Below are positions 26,299 through 36,938 of a stretch of DNA of 64,000 nt, piece by piece (position 1 is the first letter of the stretch; each line of letters begins with the position of its first letter). Made by a program: the position numbers and the translations under genes. The notes under the pieces are model-generated. The model had not been told where the DNA came from and searched no databases. It saw only the letters and a list, made by a program, of their open reading frames with translations. The stretch is from NCBI GenBank assembly GCA_035566435.1, contig DATMRF010000091.1, positions 8,988-72,987 of the forward strand, given 5' to 3'. The DNA comes from DATMRF01 sp035566435 (GTDB taxonomy: Bacteria > Verrucomicrobiota > Verrucomicrobiia > Limisphaerales > UBA8199).

Positions 26299-27117
26299 TC
26301 AGGTCGGGTGGTAGGGCGCGTTGTCCCAACGCGCCGTCCGGGAGGTAGAGACGCTGTCCTCAGCGTCCCCATCTCTCTCGGAAACATTTCGAGCGACGCT
26401 ATGGAAAGCGTCCCTGCCCGTCTGCTTGCGGGCAGGGCACGCCACGAACAGGTGGCTGAACAGGCCAATGGGCCGTTCCTCGAAGGTCCAGGTTCCGTTT
26501 GCGGGCCACAGTTGGGATAATTCGCTTCCATTGAACCCGGCGCGGACGCTCACCGGCGCGTCGTGGCGGGTGATGCGGTTACAGCCAATCAAACCCACGA
26601 GATGACTGAACGCCAGGGCCCAGGCCGAACGGCGCGGTTCGATGGCGACAAAACTTTGCGCCCGTCGCGCGGCATAGCCGAACAATTCCGTCAACTGCGC
26701 CCTTGAAAAGTGGTGCAGGAACAGGTTCGCCACGAGGGCGTCACCGTCTTCCGCCCTCTGCTGCTTTAGCCAATCAAATACATCCGAGGTCACGGTTTCC
26801 ACGCGCCAGCCTAGCAGGGCAAAATCCCGGTTCGTCTTCGGCGAGACTGCGGCCACTCGGTCTAGCAGCACGGCGCTGGTCCCCTTCCACCGGTGACGCA
26901 ACCGGCAGGCGACGCGGTACAGGAAATGGCCATCGCCGGCGCCCAACTCCACCAATCGGCGAGGCTGCTCGCGAACGACCACGCCGAGCGCTCGGTCCAT
27001 GGCCGGCGCGTTGCCCATCAAGCCATTCAGCCGCCGCAGGTCCCCGCGCGAGCCTAGCGCGACGGGGTCTCCCGGCGGCAGTTGGTCCAGCAACTCGGAT
27101 TCAACCAAACGGTCCAT
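26299..27117 (-). CDS. SAM-dependent methyltransferase of the type III PKS cluster
   Basis: 272 residues. The class I SAM motif VELGAGDGHFLYRVA is at about 55-69, with an acidic VLLDR after the second strand and a motif near VANLFLHHFS. The ATG at 27117 gives an N-terminus (MDRLVESELLDQLPPGD) consistent with this family. The last 45 or so residues (after LFVACPARKQ) are encoded by two adjacent palindromic intergenic repeats at 26311-26367, so the native end is probably nearer 26430 and the present tail is repeat-derived. The likely role is methylation of a polyketide phenol, by analogy with SrsB. Confidence 0.82.
   Translation of the reverse strand: MDRLVESELLDQLPPGDPVALGSRGDLRRLNGLMGNAPAMDRALGVVVREQPRRLVELGAGDGHFLYRVACRLRHRWKGTSAVLLDRVAAVSPKTNRDFALLGWRVETVTSDVFDWLKQQRAEDGDALVANLFLHHFSRAQLTELFGYAARRAQSFVAIEPRRSAWALAFSHLVGLIGCNRITRHDAPVSVRAGFNGSELSQLWPANGTWTFEERPIGLFSHLFVACPARKQTGRDAFHSVARNVSERDGDAEDSVSTSRTARWDNAPYHPT
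26311..26367. repeat. Two adjacent REP-like palindromes
   Basis: The first hairpin has arms GGCGCGTT (26315-26322) and AACGCGCC (26328-26335) with loop GTCCC. The second has GACGCTG (26350-26356) and CAGCGTC (26361-26367) with loop TCCT. The first recurs at 57067-57087, the second in variant form at 59431-59453. They lie inside the 3' end of the methyltransferase frame. Confidence 0.75.
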
Positions 27118-27121
27118 CAGA

Positions 27122-27240
27122 AATGTCAGGTATCAGGTGTCAAGGGTCAGGTGCCAAGTACCAGGCTTTAGGTTTCACGTCTCGCCTTTCACTTTTTACG
27201 TTTCACGTTTCACGTTTCACGCCTCACGCACCACGCATGA
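27122..27240. repeat. Word-repeat spacer (TTTCACG / GTCAGGT)
   Basis: Between the PKS and methyltransferase genes the DNA repeats GTCAGGT words (27126-27155) and then TTTCACG words (TACGTTTCACGTTTCACGTT and variants, about 27174-27235). No gene is seen in it. Confidence 0.55.
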
Positions 27241-27258
27241 CGTTTCCCCATCACTCCA

Positions 27259-28314
27259 TCACTCCACCAGCAGCAGCGCGCCGTGGCCGCTGAACCCCGC
27301 CCCGAACGAAGAGAGCCACCAGTACCCGCTCGGAGCAGAATCGGCCAGGGCCGTTTGCAGGACGAAGAAGACCGAAGGGCTGCTAAGGTTCCCGTACTCC
27401 TCGAGCACGGCGGCGCTCCAGCGCAGATCGGCGCCGTCTAAGCCCAACCGTTGTTGCAACGCCGTCAGGACGTCGCGGCCGCCCGGGTGGAAGACCCAGG
27501 CCTTAACATCCTGTTGCCTCAGTTTTGCCTTGGTGAGCACGCTTTCCAGAACCCGCTGCGCCTGCTCGGCTGCCAGCCCCGGCACTTCCGGCCTTAGGAT
27601 ATTGCGAAGCATCCCCTGTTTTTGTTCGAAGCGCAGCGCGTCGCGGTCGCCGGGATTGAGCAAGGAGCCGCTCAGCTTCCACTCCACGCGGCGTTTGCCG
27701 TTTGGCTCATGGGCCAGCACAGCGGCGCCGGCCCCGTCGCCGAACAGGCAGGCGCTGATGAGTACGCCGGGGTCGTTATCGAAAAAGAACGCCGCGCTGC
27801 ACACCTCGACGCAAACCGAGAGCACCCGTCGGGACCGTCCGGACCTCAGGAGGGCTTCGGCGGCGCGCAGGTTGGGGACGGCTGCACCACAGCCCTGTCC
27901 CACCAGGTCCAGCGCCAGCACGTCTGGCCGCAGCCTCAGCCGTTCGCCAACGTAGCTGGTCAGTCCTGGGCACAAGTAGCCGGTGCAGGTGCTGATCAGC
28001 AATGCATCGATCTCGGCCGCGGCGCACTCGGCGTCGGCCAGCGCCCGTTCCGCCGCCTGGGTCGCCAGCAACGGCGCATTGACCGCGAAGCGCGCGTGCA
28101 ACACATCCGGGTCGAGTTCGAACGCCTCTTCGAGCCGCTCCAGCACGAGATGCCGTGTCGTAATCCCGTTGCTGCCGGTGAGCACTTTTTTCAGGATTGC
28201 TCGCGAGCGTGAATTCAGTTCGTGGAATCGCTTCTCCGGCTGGAGCGCCTCCCAACATTCCCTTTGCGCGTAGCGTTGCGGGGGCGCAGCCGTCCCCAAT
28301 CCGACAATAACCAT
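27259..28314 (-). CDS. Type III polyketide synthase (chalcone/stilbene synthase family)
   Basis: 351 residues. The catalytic triad of the family is intact: Cys142 in GQGCGAAVPN, His276 in WVFHPGGRDVL and Asn309 in EEYGNLSSPS. The C-terminal loop SFGAGFSGHGALL matches the GFGPG loop of chalcone synthase. Such enzymes condense malonyl units onto an acyl starter to give pyrones, resorcinols or similar phenols in the cytoplasm. The gene heads a minus-strand cluster with a methyltransferase and a flavoprotein, so a methylated, oxidised phenolic lipid or quinone is the likely product. The starter unit cannot be told from the sequence. Confidence 0.92.
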   Translation of the reverse strand: MVIVGLGTAAPPQRYAQRECWEALQPEKRFHELNSRSRAILKKVLTGSNGITTRHLVLERLEEAFELDPDVLHARFAVNAPLLATQAAERALADAECAAAEIDALLISTCTGYLCPGLTSYVGERLRLRPDVLALDLVGQGCGAAVPNLRAAEALLRSGRSRRVLSVCVEVCSAAFFFDNDPGVLISACLFGDGAGAAVLAHEPNGKRRVEWKLSGSLLNPGDRDALRFEQKQGMLRNILRPEVPGLAAEQAQRVLESVLTKAKLRQQDVKAWVFHPGGRDVLTALQQRLGLDGADLRWSAAVLEEYGNLSSPSVFFVLQTALADSAPSGYWWLSSFGAGFSGHGALLLVE

Positions 28315-28581
28315 GAACTCAACCTAGCGCGGTTCCTCGCGCAACGCCAGCAGGGCGGGGTCACACGAGTGCGATTCGGATCTTGCTTTCGCCTTGCTCA
28401 GGTTGGGGGATTGGTTTGACTGAGCGGGTGAGTGGCACCCGGTCCGCCCCCCGTTGATGAGTTTCCCGCCCGCTCATTCTGCGACTGCCTCTGGCGCACG
28501 GCGCTATCGACACTGGTGAGGCCAATTAAGTAACCTCTTTGGTGGCTGCGGGGTCTTACTGGTGAGCGATAGATTGTTTTT

Positions 28582-29943
28582 ATGGCAAGCAACAAGAAAT
28601 TTCACTGGGGCAAATGGATCACGATTCTGGTGGTGCTGGCTTCCGCGGCCGGCGGTGGCGCCTGGTACTACAAGAACAGCCATGATGCCGCGACAGAATA
28701 CCAGACAGCGACCGTCACCCGCGGCGAGTTGATCCAGGTGGTGACGGCGACCGGCGGGATCGGTCCGGTGATCAACGTGCAGGTCGGTAGCCAGATCTCC
28801 GGCATCATCCGCAAGCTTTACGTCGATTTTAATTCGGTAGTTAAGTCCAACCAGATCATCGCCGAGATCGACCCCTCCACCTATGAAGTCAACGTGCTGA
28901 AGGCCGAGGCCGATTTGGCCAACGCCAAAGCGAACCTGGCGCTCGCCGAGGTGCAGGCTCGCCGCTCGGATTCCCTCTACACGAACAACTTGGTTTCCGG
29001 GTCCGACCACGACACCGCTAACGCGCAACTGCTGCAGGCCCAGGCCCAGGTCCAGGGCAGCGAAGCCACCCTGAAAAACGTCAAGGTTCAGCTCTCTTAT
29101 TGCACCATTTTGGCCCCCGTCGATGGCGTCGTCATCTCGCGCAACGTCGATGTCGGCCAAACCGTCGCTGCCAGCTTCAACACCCCAACGCTCTTCGTGA
29201 TCGCTAACGACCTCACCAAAATGGAAATCGACGCCCTCGTCTCCGAGGCGGACATCGGCGGTGTCGCCGTGGACCAGGACGTCAACTTCACCGTGGACGC
29301 TTATCCCTACCGCACCTTCCGCGGCAAGGTCAGCCAGGTCCGCTACGGCGCCATCACCAACCAGAACGTCATCAATTACGACTGCGTCGTCGGCGTCAAC
29401 AATTCCGACCTGAAACTCCTCCCAGGCATGACCGCCAACGTGTCCATCATTACCGCCCAGCGCACCAACGCGCTTAAGCTACCCAATGCGGCCCTGCGGT
29501 TCCGCCCGCCGGATGCCGCTACGGAAACCAGGACCAACCTCGCCGCGGCCCAGGCCCCCGGCCAGGGACAACGGGCGGACAGCGGCGGCGGCGGGATGCG
29601 GCAAGGAGGGCAGGGCGGCGGCGGCGGGATGCGCCAAGGCGGGCCAGGCGGCGGCGGACCCGGCGGCGGCCCGGCTGAAGGCGCGCGCCGGCCGCGCTCG
29701 GAACGCCAGATCTCCCGCACCGTTTACGTGCTGGCCAAACCCGATCCCAAGGACCCGGACACCCTCAAGCCCAAGCCGGTGCAGATTAAGGTCGGCATCA
29801 GTGACGGCATCTCGACCGAGGTGCTCGACGGGTTGCAAGAGGGAATGCAAGTGGTCACGGGCATCATTACCTCGGATCTGGCCTCCTCGCGTCCCGGCAG
29901 CCCGCCTTCCAACCCGTTCGGCGGCGGCTTCCGCCGGTTCTGA
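28582..29943 (+). CDS. MacA-like membrane-fusion (periplasmic adaptor) protein
   Basis: 453 residues with an N-terminal membrane anchor (WITILVVLASAAGGGAWYY). The lipoyl halves (VTATGGIGPVINVQVGSQISG and YCTILAPVDGVVISRNVDVG) flank a coiled-coil hairpin (about 110-165), followed by the beta-barrel and membrane-proximal domains. A Gly-rich insertion (about 330-375) with two GGGMRQGG units separates the barrel from the last domain, which ends in another Gly/Pro tail. It pairs with the ABC ATPase and permease downstream as a MacAB-type exporter, joining the inner membrane to an outer-membrane channel. An MFS gene lies between them. Confidence 0.9.
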   Translation: MASNKKFHWGKWITILVVLASAAGGGAWYYKNSHDAATEYQTATVTRGELIQVVTATGGIGPVINVQVGSQISGIIRKLYVDFNSVVKSNQIIAEIDPSTYEVNVLKAEADLANAKANLALAEVQARRSDSLYTNNLVSGSDHDTANAQLLQAQAQVQGSEATLKNVKVQLSYCTILAPVDGVVISRNVDVGQTVAASFNTPTLFVIANDLTKMEIDALVSEADIGGVAVDQDVNFTVDAYPYRTFRGKVSQVRYGAITNQNVINYDCVVGVNNSDLKLLPGMTANVSIITAQRTNALKLPNAALRFRPPDAATETRTNLAAAQAPGQGQRADSGGGGMRQGGQGGGGGMRQGGPGGGGPGGGPAEGARRPRSERQISRTVYVLAKPDPKDPDTLKPKPVQIKVGISDGISTEVLDGLQEGMQVVTGIITSDLASSRPGSPPSNPFGGGFRRF

Positions 29944-29988
29944 GCGGCCTCTGTGAAACCACACCGCCAGCCTTCACTTTGATGCAGC

Positions 29989-31314
29989 ATGCCGCCAAAA
30001 AATGGGAACGCGCCGGTGGAAGTCGCCAGTGTGCCCGAAGAGCTCACCGGCCAGCCCCGCCGCGTCGTGCTGGGGCATTTGCTCTGGCGGCACACCTTTG
30101 CGGCGCTGCGTCACCGGAACTTCCGCCTGTTCTTCGCCGGTCAGCTCGTTTCCCTCATCGGCTCCTGGATGCAGAACACCGCCCAGGGCTGGCTGGTTTA
30201 CGACCTGACCCACTCGAAAGTGCTTCTGGGAATCGTGGCGGCCGTGGGCTCGGCGCCCATGATGTTCTTCTCCATTTGGGGCGGTTCGGTGGCGGACCGC
30301 TACTCGAAACGCCGGATTGTGCTCTTCACCCAGACCGCCCTGATGGTCTTCGCGTTCGCTCTGGCCGCGCTGGTCTGGAGCGGCCGAATCCGCGTCTGGG
30401 AAATCCTCGTGCTCGCGGCGTTGGCTGGCCTGGCCATGGCATTCGACATGCCGGCGCGCCAGGCCTTCATGGTCGAGATGACCTGCCGCGACGACTTGAT
30501 GAACGCCATCTCCCTCAACAGTTCGATCGTCAACGGGGCGCGCGTCGTCGGGCCGGCCGTGGCGGGTTTTTTGATGGCGCAGGTCGGGCTGGCCTGGTGC
30601 TTTTTCCTGAACGGACTCAGTTTCCTGGCGGTGCTTGCCGGGCTCTGGCTCATGCGGCTGCCGCGGTTTGTGCCGCCGGTGCGCGCCGCCTCGGCCTGGG
30701 GGCATATCGCCGAGGGATTTGTGTACGTCTGGCAGCACCGTCGGATGCGCACCATTCTGCTCCTCTTCGCCGTCGTGGGCATCTTCGGCTGGTCCTATTC
30801 GGTGTTGATGCCGGCGTATGCGCAGGATGTTCTCCACGTGCGGCAGGCAGGGTATGGGGCCTTGCTCAGCGCCAATGGTGTGGGAGCCTTGCTCGGAGCG
30901 CTCACCGTGGCAACCGTCGGCAACCGCGTGAACCGGCGCTTGCTGGTCCTGGGCGGTCTGTGGCTCTTCTCGGCGATGCTGTTGCTGCTGGCCGTGGTCC
31001 AGAACTATTACGTCGCGCTCCTCTGCCTCGCGATTGGGGGCTGGGGCATGCTCCTGTTCTTTGCCACCATCAACACCCTCTTGCAGACCAGCGCCTCGGA
31101 CGAAATGCGCGGGCGAGTCATGGGTATTTGGGCGCTCGTCTTCGGCGGCATGACCCCCATCGGCGGCCTCGAGGCCGGCACCTTGTCCCATTACCTCGGA
31201 GTCCGCTGGGCCGTCGCGCTCGGCGCGCTCGTTTGCGCCCTGGCAGCCCTGGTCGTCTGGCTCAACATCCGCCAGCGCCCGCCGGAGTCGGCGGCCCAGG
31301 AAACCGCACCATGA
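29989..31314 (+). CDS. MFS exporter (EntS/MFS_3-like) inserted in the MacAB-like operon
   Basis: 441 residues with about twelve hydrophobic segments. FRLFFAGQLVSLIGSWMQNTAQGWLVYDLT is characteristic of the DHA3/EntS-like branch, as are the motif A loop GGSVADRYSKRRIVL and the segment FDMPARQAFMVEM. Members export siderophores, macrolides and other small molecules by proton antiport. It starts 45 bases after the adaptor gene and ends 114 bases before the ABC ATPase; that last gap holds a GC-rich repeat, so coexpression is probable but not certain. Confidence 0.9.
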   Translation: MPPKNGNAPVEVASVPEELTGQPRRVVLGHLLWRHTFAALRHRNFRLFFAGQLVSLIGSWMQNTAQGWLVYDLTHSKVLLGIVAAVGSAPMMFFSIWGGSVADRYSKRRIVLFTQTALMVFAFALAALVWSGRIRVWEILVLAALAGLAMAFDMPARQAFMVEMTCRDDLMNAISLNSSIVNGARVVGPAVAGFLMAQVGLAWCFFLNGLSFLAVLAGLWLMRLPRFVPPVRAASAWGHIAEGFVYVWQHRRMRTILLLFAVVGIFGWSYSVLMPAYAQDVLHVRQAGYGALLSANGVGALLGALTVATVGNRVNRRLLVLGGLWLFSAMLLLLAVVQNYYVALLCLAIGGWGMLLFFATINTLLQTSASDEMRGRVMGIWALVFGGMTPIGGLEAGTLSHYLGVRWAVALGALVCALAALVVWLNIRQRPPESAAQETAP

Positions 31315-31428
31315 TTTCGCCCCTCGCCCCTCTTTCCCGCAATCGGGGCGTGGACCGCTACGTCCCCGTAGGGAACCTGTTGCTGGGACCTTCGGGGACC
31401 TGGCCGTCTCCGCCTTCACCCTTAGCTG

Positions 31429-32186
31429 ATGAACGCTGTCATTAAACTGGAAAATATCCACAAGATCTACCACACCGGCGAAGTGGACGTCCACGCGGTG
31501 CGCGGCGTCTCGCCGGAGATCCAGCCGGGCGAGTTTGTCGCGATCATGGGCGCCAGCGGCTCGGGCAAATCCACTCTCATGAACATCATCGGGTGCCTGG
31601 ACCGCCAGACCGAAGGCCGGTATTTGCTGGACGGCACCGACGTCTCGCAGTTGGGCCGTGATGAGCTGGCCGACCTCCGCAACCAGAAGATCGGCTTCAT
31701 TTTCCAGGGTTTCAATCTCCTCTCCCGCACCTCGGCGCTGGAAAATGTCGAACTGCCGATGCTCTATCTGCACCAGCACCTGACCAGCCGGGAACGCCGT
31801 GAGCGGGCCGTGCGGGCGCTCACGCTGGTGGGACTGGCCGACCGGGCGGGTCATCATCCCAATCAACTTTCAGGCGGCCAGCAGCAGCGCGTCGCGATTG
31901 GGCGCGCGCTCGTCAACCAGCCGGCCCTGCTGCTGGCAGACGAGCCGACCGGCAACCTCGACAGCCAGACGAGCATCGAAATCATGGGCGTTTTCCAAAA
32001 ACTCAACGAGCAGGGCATCACCATCGTCATGGTGACCCACGAGCTCGACATCGCCCGCTACACCAAACGCAACCTCATCATGCGCGACGGCCGGGTCGTG
32101 AGCGATGTGCTCGTGACCGACCGCCTCAACGCGGACCTGGAGCTGCGCCGCTTGCGCGACGCCCAAAAGGAGGTTCAATTAACCGT

Positions 32187-32190
<4 letters not shown>
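31429..32190 (+). CDS. ABC transporter ATP-binding protein (MacB/LolD type)
   Basis: 253 residues with Walker A GASGSGKST (about 39-47), Q-loop IGFIFQGFNLL, signature LSGGQQQR, Walker B LLLADEP and the D-loop GNLDSQT. MVTHELDIARY holds the switch His. LolD/MacB-type ATPases drive mechanotransmission through FtsX-like permeases. The stop overlaps the permease start by four bases (ATGA), so both are translated together. The unusual VSPEIQPG replaces the more common VSLxIxxG before the Walker A motif. Confidence 0.93.
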
Positions 32191-33407
<1,217 letters not shown>

Positions 33408-33500
33408 GAGAACATAATAACTCGGAAACGGCCCTTGGGGATTCAAAAACAAGCACCCGTCGGCTTTGGTCCTTCGCTCTTCTGCTTCGCGCTTTGTGGC

Positions 33501-34367
33501 TCACTTCCGTGGTTGAGGCGGCTGAGGTTTGCGAATCTCGGCATAGAACGTTCCCGCGGCGAAACTCTTCGCCTCGTCGGGCAAGCCGATGTAAATCTCG
33601 CCGGGCATTCGGCCGTTTGCTGGCTGTCCAAAAACGACCCGGAGCGCGTAGCCGCTGTTAAAGGTTCGATTCACAGCTTTGCCCTGCTCGTCCTTCCATC
33701 GCAGGACCACCCGGGGGACAGGCGGCAGGCGCTCCGGCGCAACGACAACCGTCTTGCCGCTCAAGTCCTCGCTCTGCTGGGCGAACAGCACAACCGTCAC
33801 CCCCAGGTCTGGCGGCCAGTTTCGGCCCTGGCGCAGAGTGAGGTTGCCCCCCTGCAACGTGGCGCGTTCACATTCGAACCCGCGGCCATGGATTCGGCCG
33901 GCGGCCCGGGCTGCGGGCGTCACGGCGTTGGTCAGATCGAGGCTCCAGCTCGTGTTCGTCGGGACGGGGTAGCTCGTTGCAGGTGCGGATGACGCCGAAA
34001 GCCCGGGCGACTGGTTCGTCGCGGCGGCGGTCTGGATGCCGATCGACTTCAACAGCTTACCTCGCCAAATGAACAAGGACGCGGCGCTGGCTCCAATCAA
34101 AAGCAGGAGGAGCACTCCTGCGACCCGGGAACTGCGCGACGACGAGCGCCGGAGTGGCCCGAAATCCGAACCAGCGTCGGTGGACGTTGGTCGCGGTTTA
34201 TTCACCTGCGCCGCTTCGAGGATGAGCTTGGAATCGCCGGCGGCCGGCGCCTGGGGCACCACGATTTTTCGGAAGCAGGTGGGACAATCGAGCTGCGTGC
34301 CGCTCGCCCTCGAATCGGCCGTGATATGCTGGCCACACACCGGGCAAGCAAACTTGAATTCGCCCAT
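33501..34367 (-). CDS. Zinc-ribbon/single-TM protein, paralogue of the 14938-16146 gene
   Basis: 288 residues from the ATG at 34367. The zinc ribbon has Cys8, Cys11, Cys28 and Cys31, exactly the positions found in the paralogue, with GQHIT in common. A polar linker is followed by one helix (VAGVLLLLLIGASAASLFIW, about 98-117) and a C-terminal domain whose strands match the paralogue (GRIHGRGFECERA; NRTFNSGYALRVVFG; GEIYIGLPDEAKSFAAGTF). Function unknown. It is divergent from argH, with 99 bases between the starts. An in-frame start 27 codons upstream lies in non-conserved sequence and was rejected. Confidence 0.8.
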   Translation of the reverse strand: MGEFKFACPVCGQHITADSRASGTQLDCPTCFRKIVVPQAPAAGDSKLILEAAQVNKPRPTSTDAGSDFGPLRRSSSRSSRVAGVLLLLLIGASAASLFIWRGKLLKSIGIQTAAATNQSPGLSASSAPATSYPVPTNTSWSLDLTNAVTPAARAAGRIHGRGFECERATLQGGNLTLRQGRNWPPDLGVTVVLFAQQSEDLSGKTVVVAPERLPPVPRVVLRWKDEQGKAVNRTFNSGYALRVVFGQPANGRMPGEIYIGLPDEAKSFAAGTFYAEIRKPQPPQPRK

Positions 34368-34466
34368 TGGTTCAGTCCACCTTTCCACAGGCCGGCGGCA
34401 AGGACAATGCTTTTTTGGCAGTGACTTTCCATCTCCTTGCGCCCACATTCGGCGCGTTCGCAGCGC

Positions 34467-35873
34467 ATGAAAAAAACCTCACCTGTTTCCCGGAGTGGAC
34501 GCTTTGCCGGCGGCCCGGCGGCGGAAGTCGCGCAATTCACCGAATCGGTTTCCTTCGATTGGCGGCTCTGGCGCCACGACATCCTCGGCTCCGCCGCGCA
34601 TGCCGCGATGCTGCACAAAGCGGGGTTGCTCACGCGCCCTGAGTTCCGCGCTATTATCAAAGGCCTCGATGCAATTTACGAGGAAATCGCCGCCGGCAGA
34701 TTCCGCTGGAAAACCGAGCTCGAAGACGTCCACATGAACCTGGAAGCCGAGCTCACGTGGCGCGTCCCGGCGGGTGCGAAGCTGCATACGGGCCGGTCGC
34801 GCAACGACCAGGTGGCCCTCGACATGCGGCTCTGGCTGCGGGAGGAGATCGTCGAGTTGCTGGGCGAGATTGCCGGTCTCCAGCGGGCGCTGGTCGGCCT
34901 GGGAGAGCGGGAAAAGGAAGTAGTAATTCCCGGTTATACCCACCTGCAGCGGGCGCAGCCGGTTTATCTCGCACACCATCTGCTGGCTTATGTGGAGATG
35001 CTGGCCCGGGACGTCGAGCGGCTGGAGCAAACTTTGCTCCGCGTTAACGTCTGCCCTCTCGGCAGCGGGGCGCTCGCCGGCTCGACCCTGCCGCTGGACC
35101 GGGAGATGGTCGCGCGCCTGCTGACGTTCATCGATCCTCAGGGCCGGGTGCAGGTGGCGCAGAATTCGATGGACGCCGTCAGCGACCGCGATTTCGCCGT
35201 CGAGTTCTGCGGCAACGCGGCTCTGCTGGCGGTTCACCTTTCGCGGCTGGCGGAGGACCTGGTCCTGTGGGCGAGCAGTGAGTTTGATTTCATCAAGATC
35301 GCCGACGCCTACACCACCGGCTCGTCGCTGATGCCGCAGAAAAAAAATCCGGATGTGGCGGAGTTGACCCGCGGCAAGACCGGGCGCGTCATCGGCAACC
35401 TCGTCGCCCTCCTTACACTGCTGAAGGGATTGCCGATGACGTATAACCGGGATTTGCAGGAGGACAAAGAGCGGCTGTTTGACAGCACGGACACGGTGCG
35501 CGCAACGGTGCGCATTTGCGCGTCGATGCTGCCGCACGTTTCTGTCAATCGCGAAGTTTGCCTCGCGGCCGCGAACGACCCCGTCCTGCTGGCGACCGAT
35601 CTCGCCGAGGATCTCGTCCGCAAAGGCTTGCCGTTTCGTCAGGCGCATCACGCGGTCGGCTCGGTGGTCGCACTGGCGGAGCGCCTGGGCAAGCGCCTCG
35701 ACCAGCTCACACTGCCGGAATTGCGGTCGGTAGAAAGAAAGTTCGGCGCGGACGCGCTCAAGACCTTCAATCTCAAACGCGCCCTGTCCCGCCGCAAGCT
35801 CACGGGTGCGCCCGGAACCGCCGAGGTGAGGAAACAGTTGGCGCGGTGGAAAAGACTCCTGGCGCAACGGTGA
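34467..35873 (+). CDS. argH: Argininosuccinate lyase
   Basis: 468 residues from the ATG at 34467. The fumarase/aspartase-superfamily signature GSSLMPQKKNPD is present, as are the ArgH hallmarks HTGRSRNDQVALDMRLW and GYTHLQRAQPV. It splits argininosuccinate into arginine and fumarate, the last step of arginine synthesis. The N-terminus starts with a short basic stretch before GGRFAGGP-like sequence normally near residue 10, so the start is well placed. The stop overlaps the next gene's start as TGATG, so the squalene/phytoene synthase gene is probably cotranscribed although metabolically unrelated. Confidence 0.96.
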   Translation: MKKTSPVSRSGRFAGGPAAEVAQFTESVSFDWRLWRHDILGSAAHAAMLHKAGLLTRPEFRAIIKGLDAIYEEIAAGRFRWKTELEDVHMNLEAELTWRVPAGAKLHTGRSRNDQVALDMRLWLREEIVELLGEIAGLQRALVGLGEREKEVVIPGYTHLQRAQPVYLAHHLLAYVEMLARDVERLEQTLLRVNVCPLGSGALAGSTLPLDREMVARLLTFIDPQGRVQVAQNSMDAVSDRDFAVEFCGNAALLAVHLSRLAEDLVLWASSEFDFIKIADAYTTGSSLMPQKKNPDVAELTRGKTGRVIGNLVALLTLLKGLPMTYNRDLQEDKERLFDSTDTVRATVRICASMLPHVSVNREVCLAAANDPVLLATDLAEDLVRKGLPFRQAHHAVGSVVALAERLGKRLDQLTLPELRSVERKFGADALKTFNLKRALSRRKLTGAPGTAEVRKQLARWKRLLAQR

Positions 35874-36883
35874 TGAAGGGCCTTGCGCCACCGCACTTGC
35901 TTGCGTCGTTGCTGCGGGATGTTTCGCGTTCGTTTTATCTGACGCTGCGCGTTCTGCCGGCCCGGATTCGGCCACAAATCGGCCTGGCGTATTTGCTGGC
36001 TCGCACAACCGACACCATCGCCGATACCGAGCTGGTGCCGCTCGAGCAACGGCTGGGAGCGCTGCAAGCCCTGCGGGAGCGGATTCAGGACCGCCGGCAG
36101 GGCCAGCTCGATTTCAGCGAATTGACCCGTCACCAGGGCTCACCCGCCGAACGCATGCTCCTGGAACAATTCGGGACCAGCCTCGCGCTGCTCGATGCCC
36201 TCGCGCCAGCCGACCGGGAGCTCGTCCGCGCGGTTCTCGAGACGATCACCAGCGGGCAGGAACTGGACTTGCATCGATTCGCCGGCGCCTCGGCTGAACG
36301 AATCCTCGCTTTGCGGCACGACGCCGAATTGGAAGACTACACTTACCGTGTCGCGGGGTGTGTGGGGGAGTTCTGGACGAAGATGTGCCGTGCGCACCTT
36401 TTCCCCAAAGCGCCGGTGGATGACGCCGCATTGCTCAGGGATGGTGCGCGGTTTGGCAAGGGGCTTCAATTGGTAAATATCCTGCGAGACCTGCCGGCCG
36501 ACTTGCGGCACGGCCGTTGTTATTTGCCGGCGGCGGGGTTGGCGGCTGGCGGTTTGGCTCCGGCCGACCTGCTGGAGTCGGCCAACGAGCCACGCTTGCG
36601 CCCCCTTTTTAACCCGTGGCTTGATCGCGCCGAGTCGCACCTGGCGGCGGGCTGGACCTACACAAACGCCCTGCCGCGCAGCTGCATCCGAGTGCGGCTG
36701 GCCTGTGCCTGGCCGCTTCTTATCGGCCGCGAAACCATCGCGCTTTTGCGTGCGGGCAAGGTGCTGGACCCGCAGCAGCGAATCAAAATCGGCCGACCGC
36801 AAGTGAGGAAGATAATTTGGCGCTCGGTCCTGTATTATCCGTTGCCCGGCGTCTGGCAAGGGTTGTTTCGGGCCACCACCTGA
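35873..36883 (+). CDS. Squalene/phytoene synthase family protein
   Basis: 336 residues from the ATG at 35873 (overlapping the argH stop). The trans-isoprenyl diphosphate synthase head-to-head motifs are both present: DTIAD in RTTDTIADTE and the second Asp-rich motif in NILRDLPADLRHGRCYLP. SRSFYLTLRVLPARIRPQIG and YRVAGCVGEFWTKMC also fit. It condenses two prenyl diphosphates to squalene or phytoene at the membrane face. The absence of carotenoid or hopanoid genes nearby leaves the product open; squalene is the better guess from overall resemblance. The length is typical. Confidence 0.88.
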   Translation: MKGLAPPHLLASLLRDVSRSFYLTLRVLPARIRPQIGLAYLLARTTDTIADTELVPLEQRLGALQALRERIQDRRQGQLDFSELTRHQGSPAERMLLEQFGTSLALLDALAPADRELVRAVLETITSGQELDLHRFAGASAERILALRHDAELEDYTYRVAGCVGEFWTKMCRAHLFPKAPVDDAALLRDGARFGKGLQLVNILRDLPADLRHGRCYLPAAGLAAGGLAPADLLESANEPRLRPLFNPWLDRAESHLAAGWTYTNALPRSCIRVRLACAWPLLIGRETIALLRAGKVLDPQQRIKIGRPQVRKIIWRSVLYYPLPGVWQGLFRATT

Positions 36884-36938
36884 CTCCCCTTGAGACTTGG
36901 GGCTTGGGACTTGGGACGTGAGACATTAGGATCGGCGC

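Noticed and set aside
26286..26531. N-terminal extension of the FAD oxidoreductase (open to 26531)
   Set aside because: It runs through the two REP-like palindromes and into the methyltransferase gene; the FAD motif begins shortly after the ATG at 26285.
29974..31866. A 630-codon open frame on the minus strand across the MFS and ABC genes
   Set aside because: It spans two clear genes and the gap between them, is rich in His, Gln and Arg and has no domain; a shadow frame.
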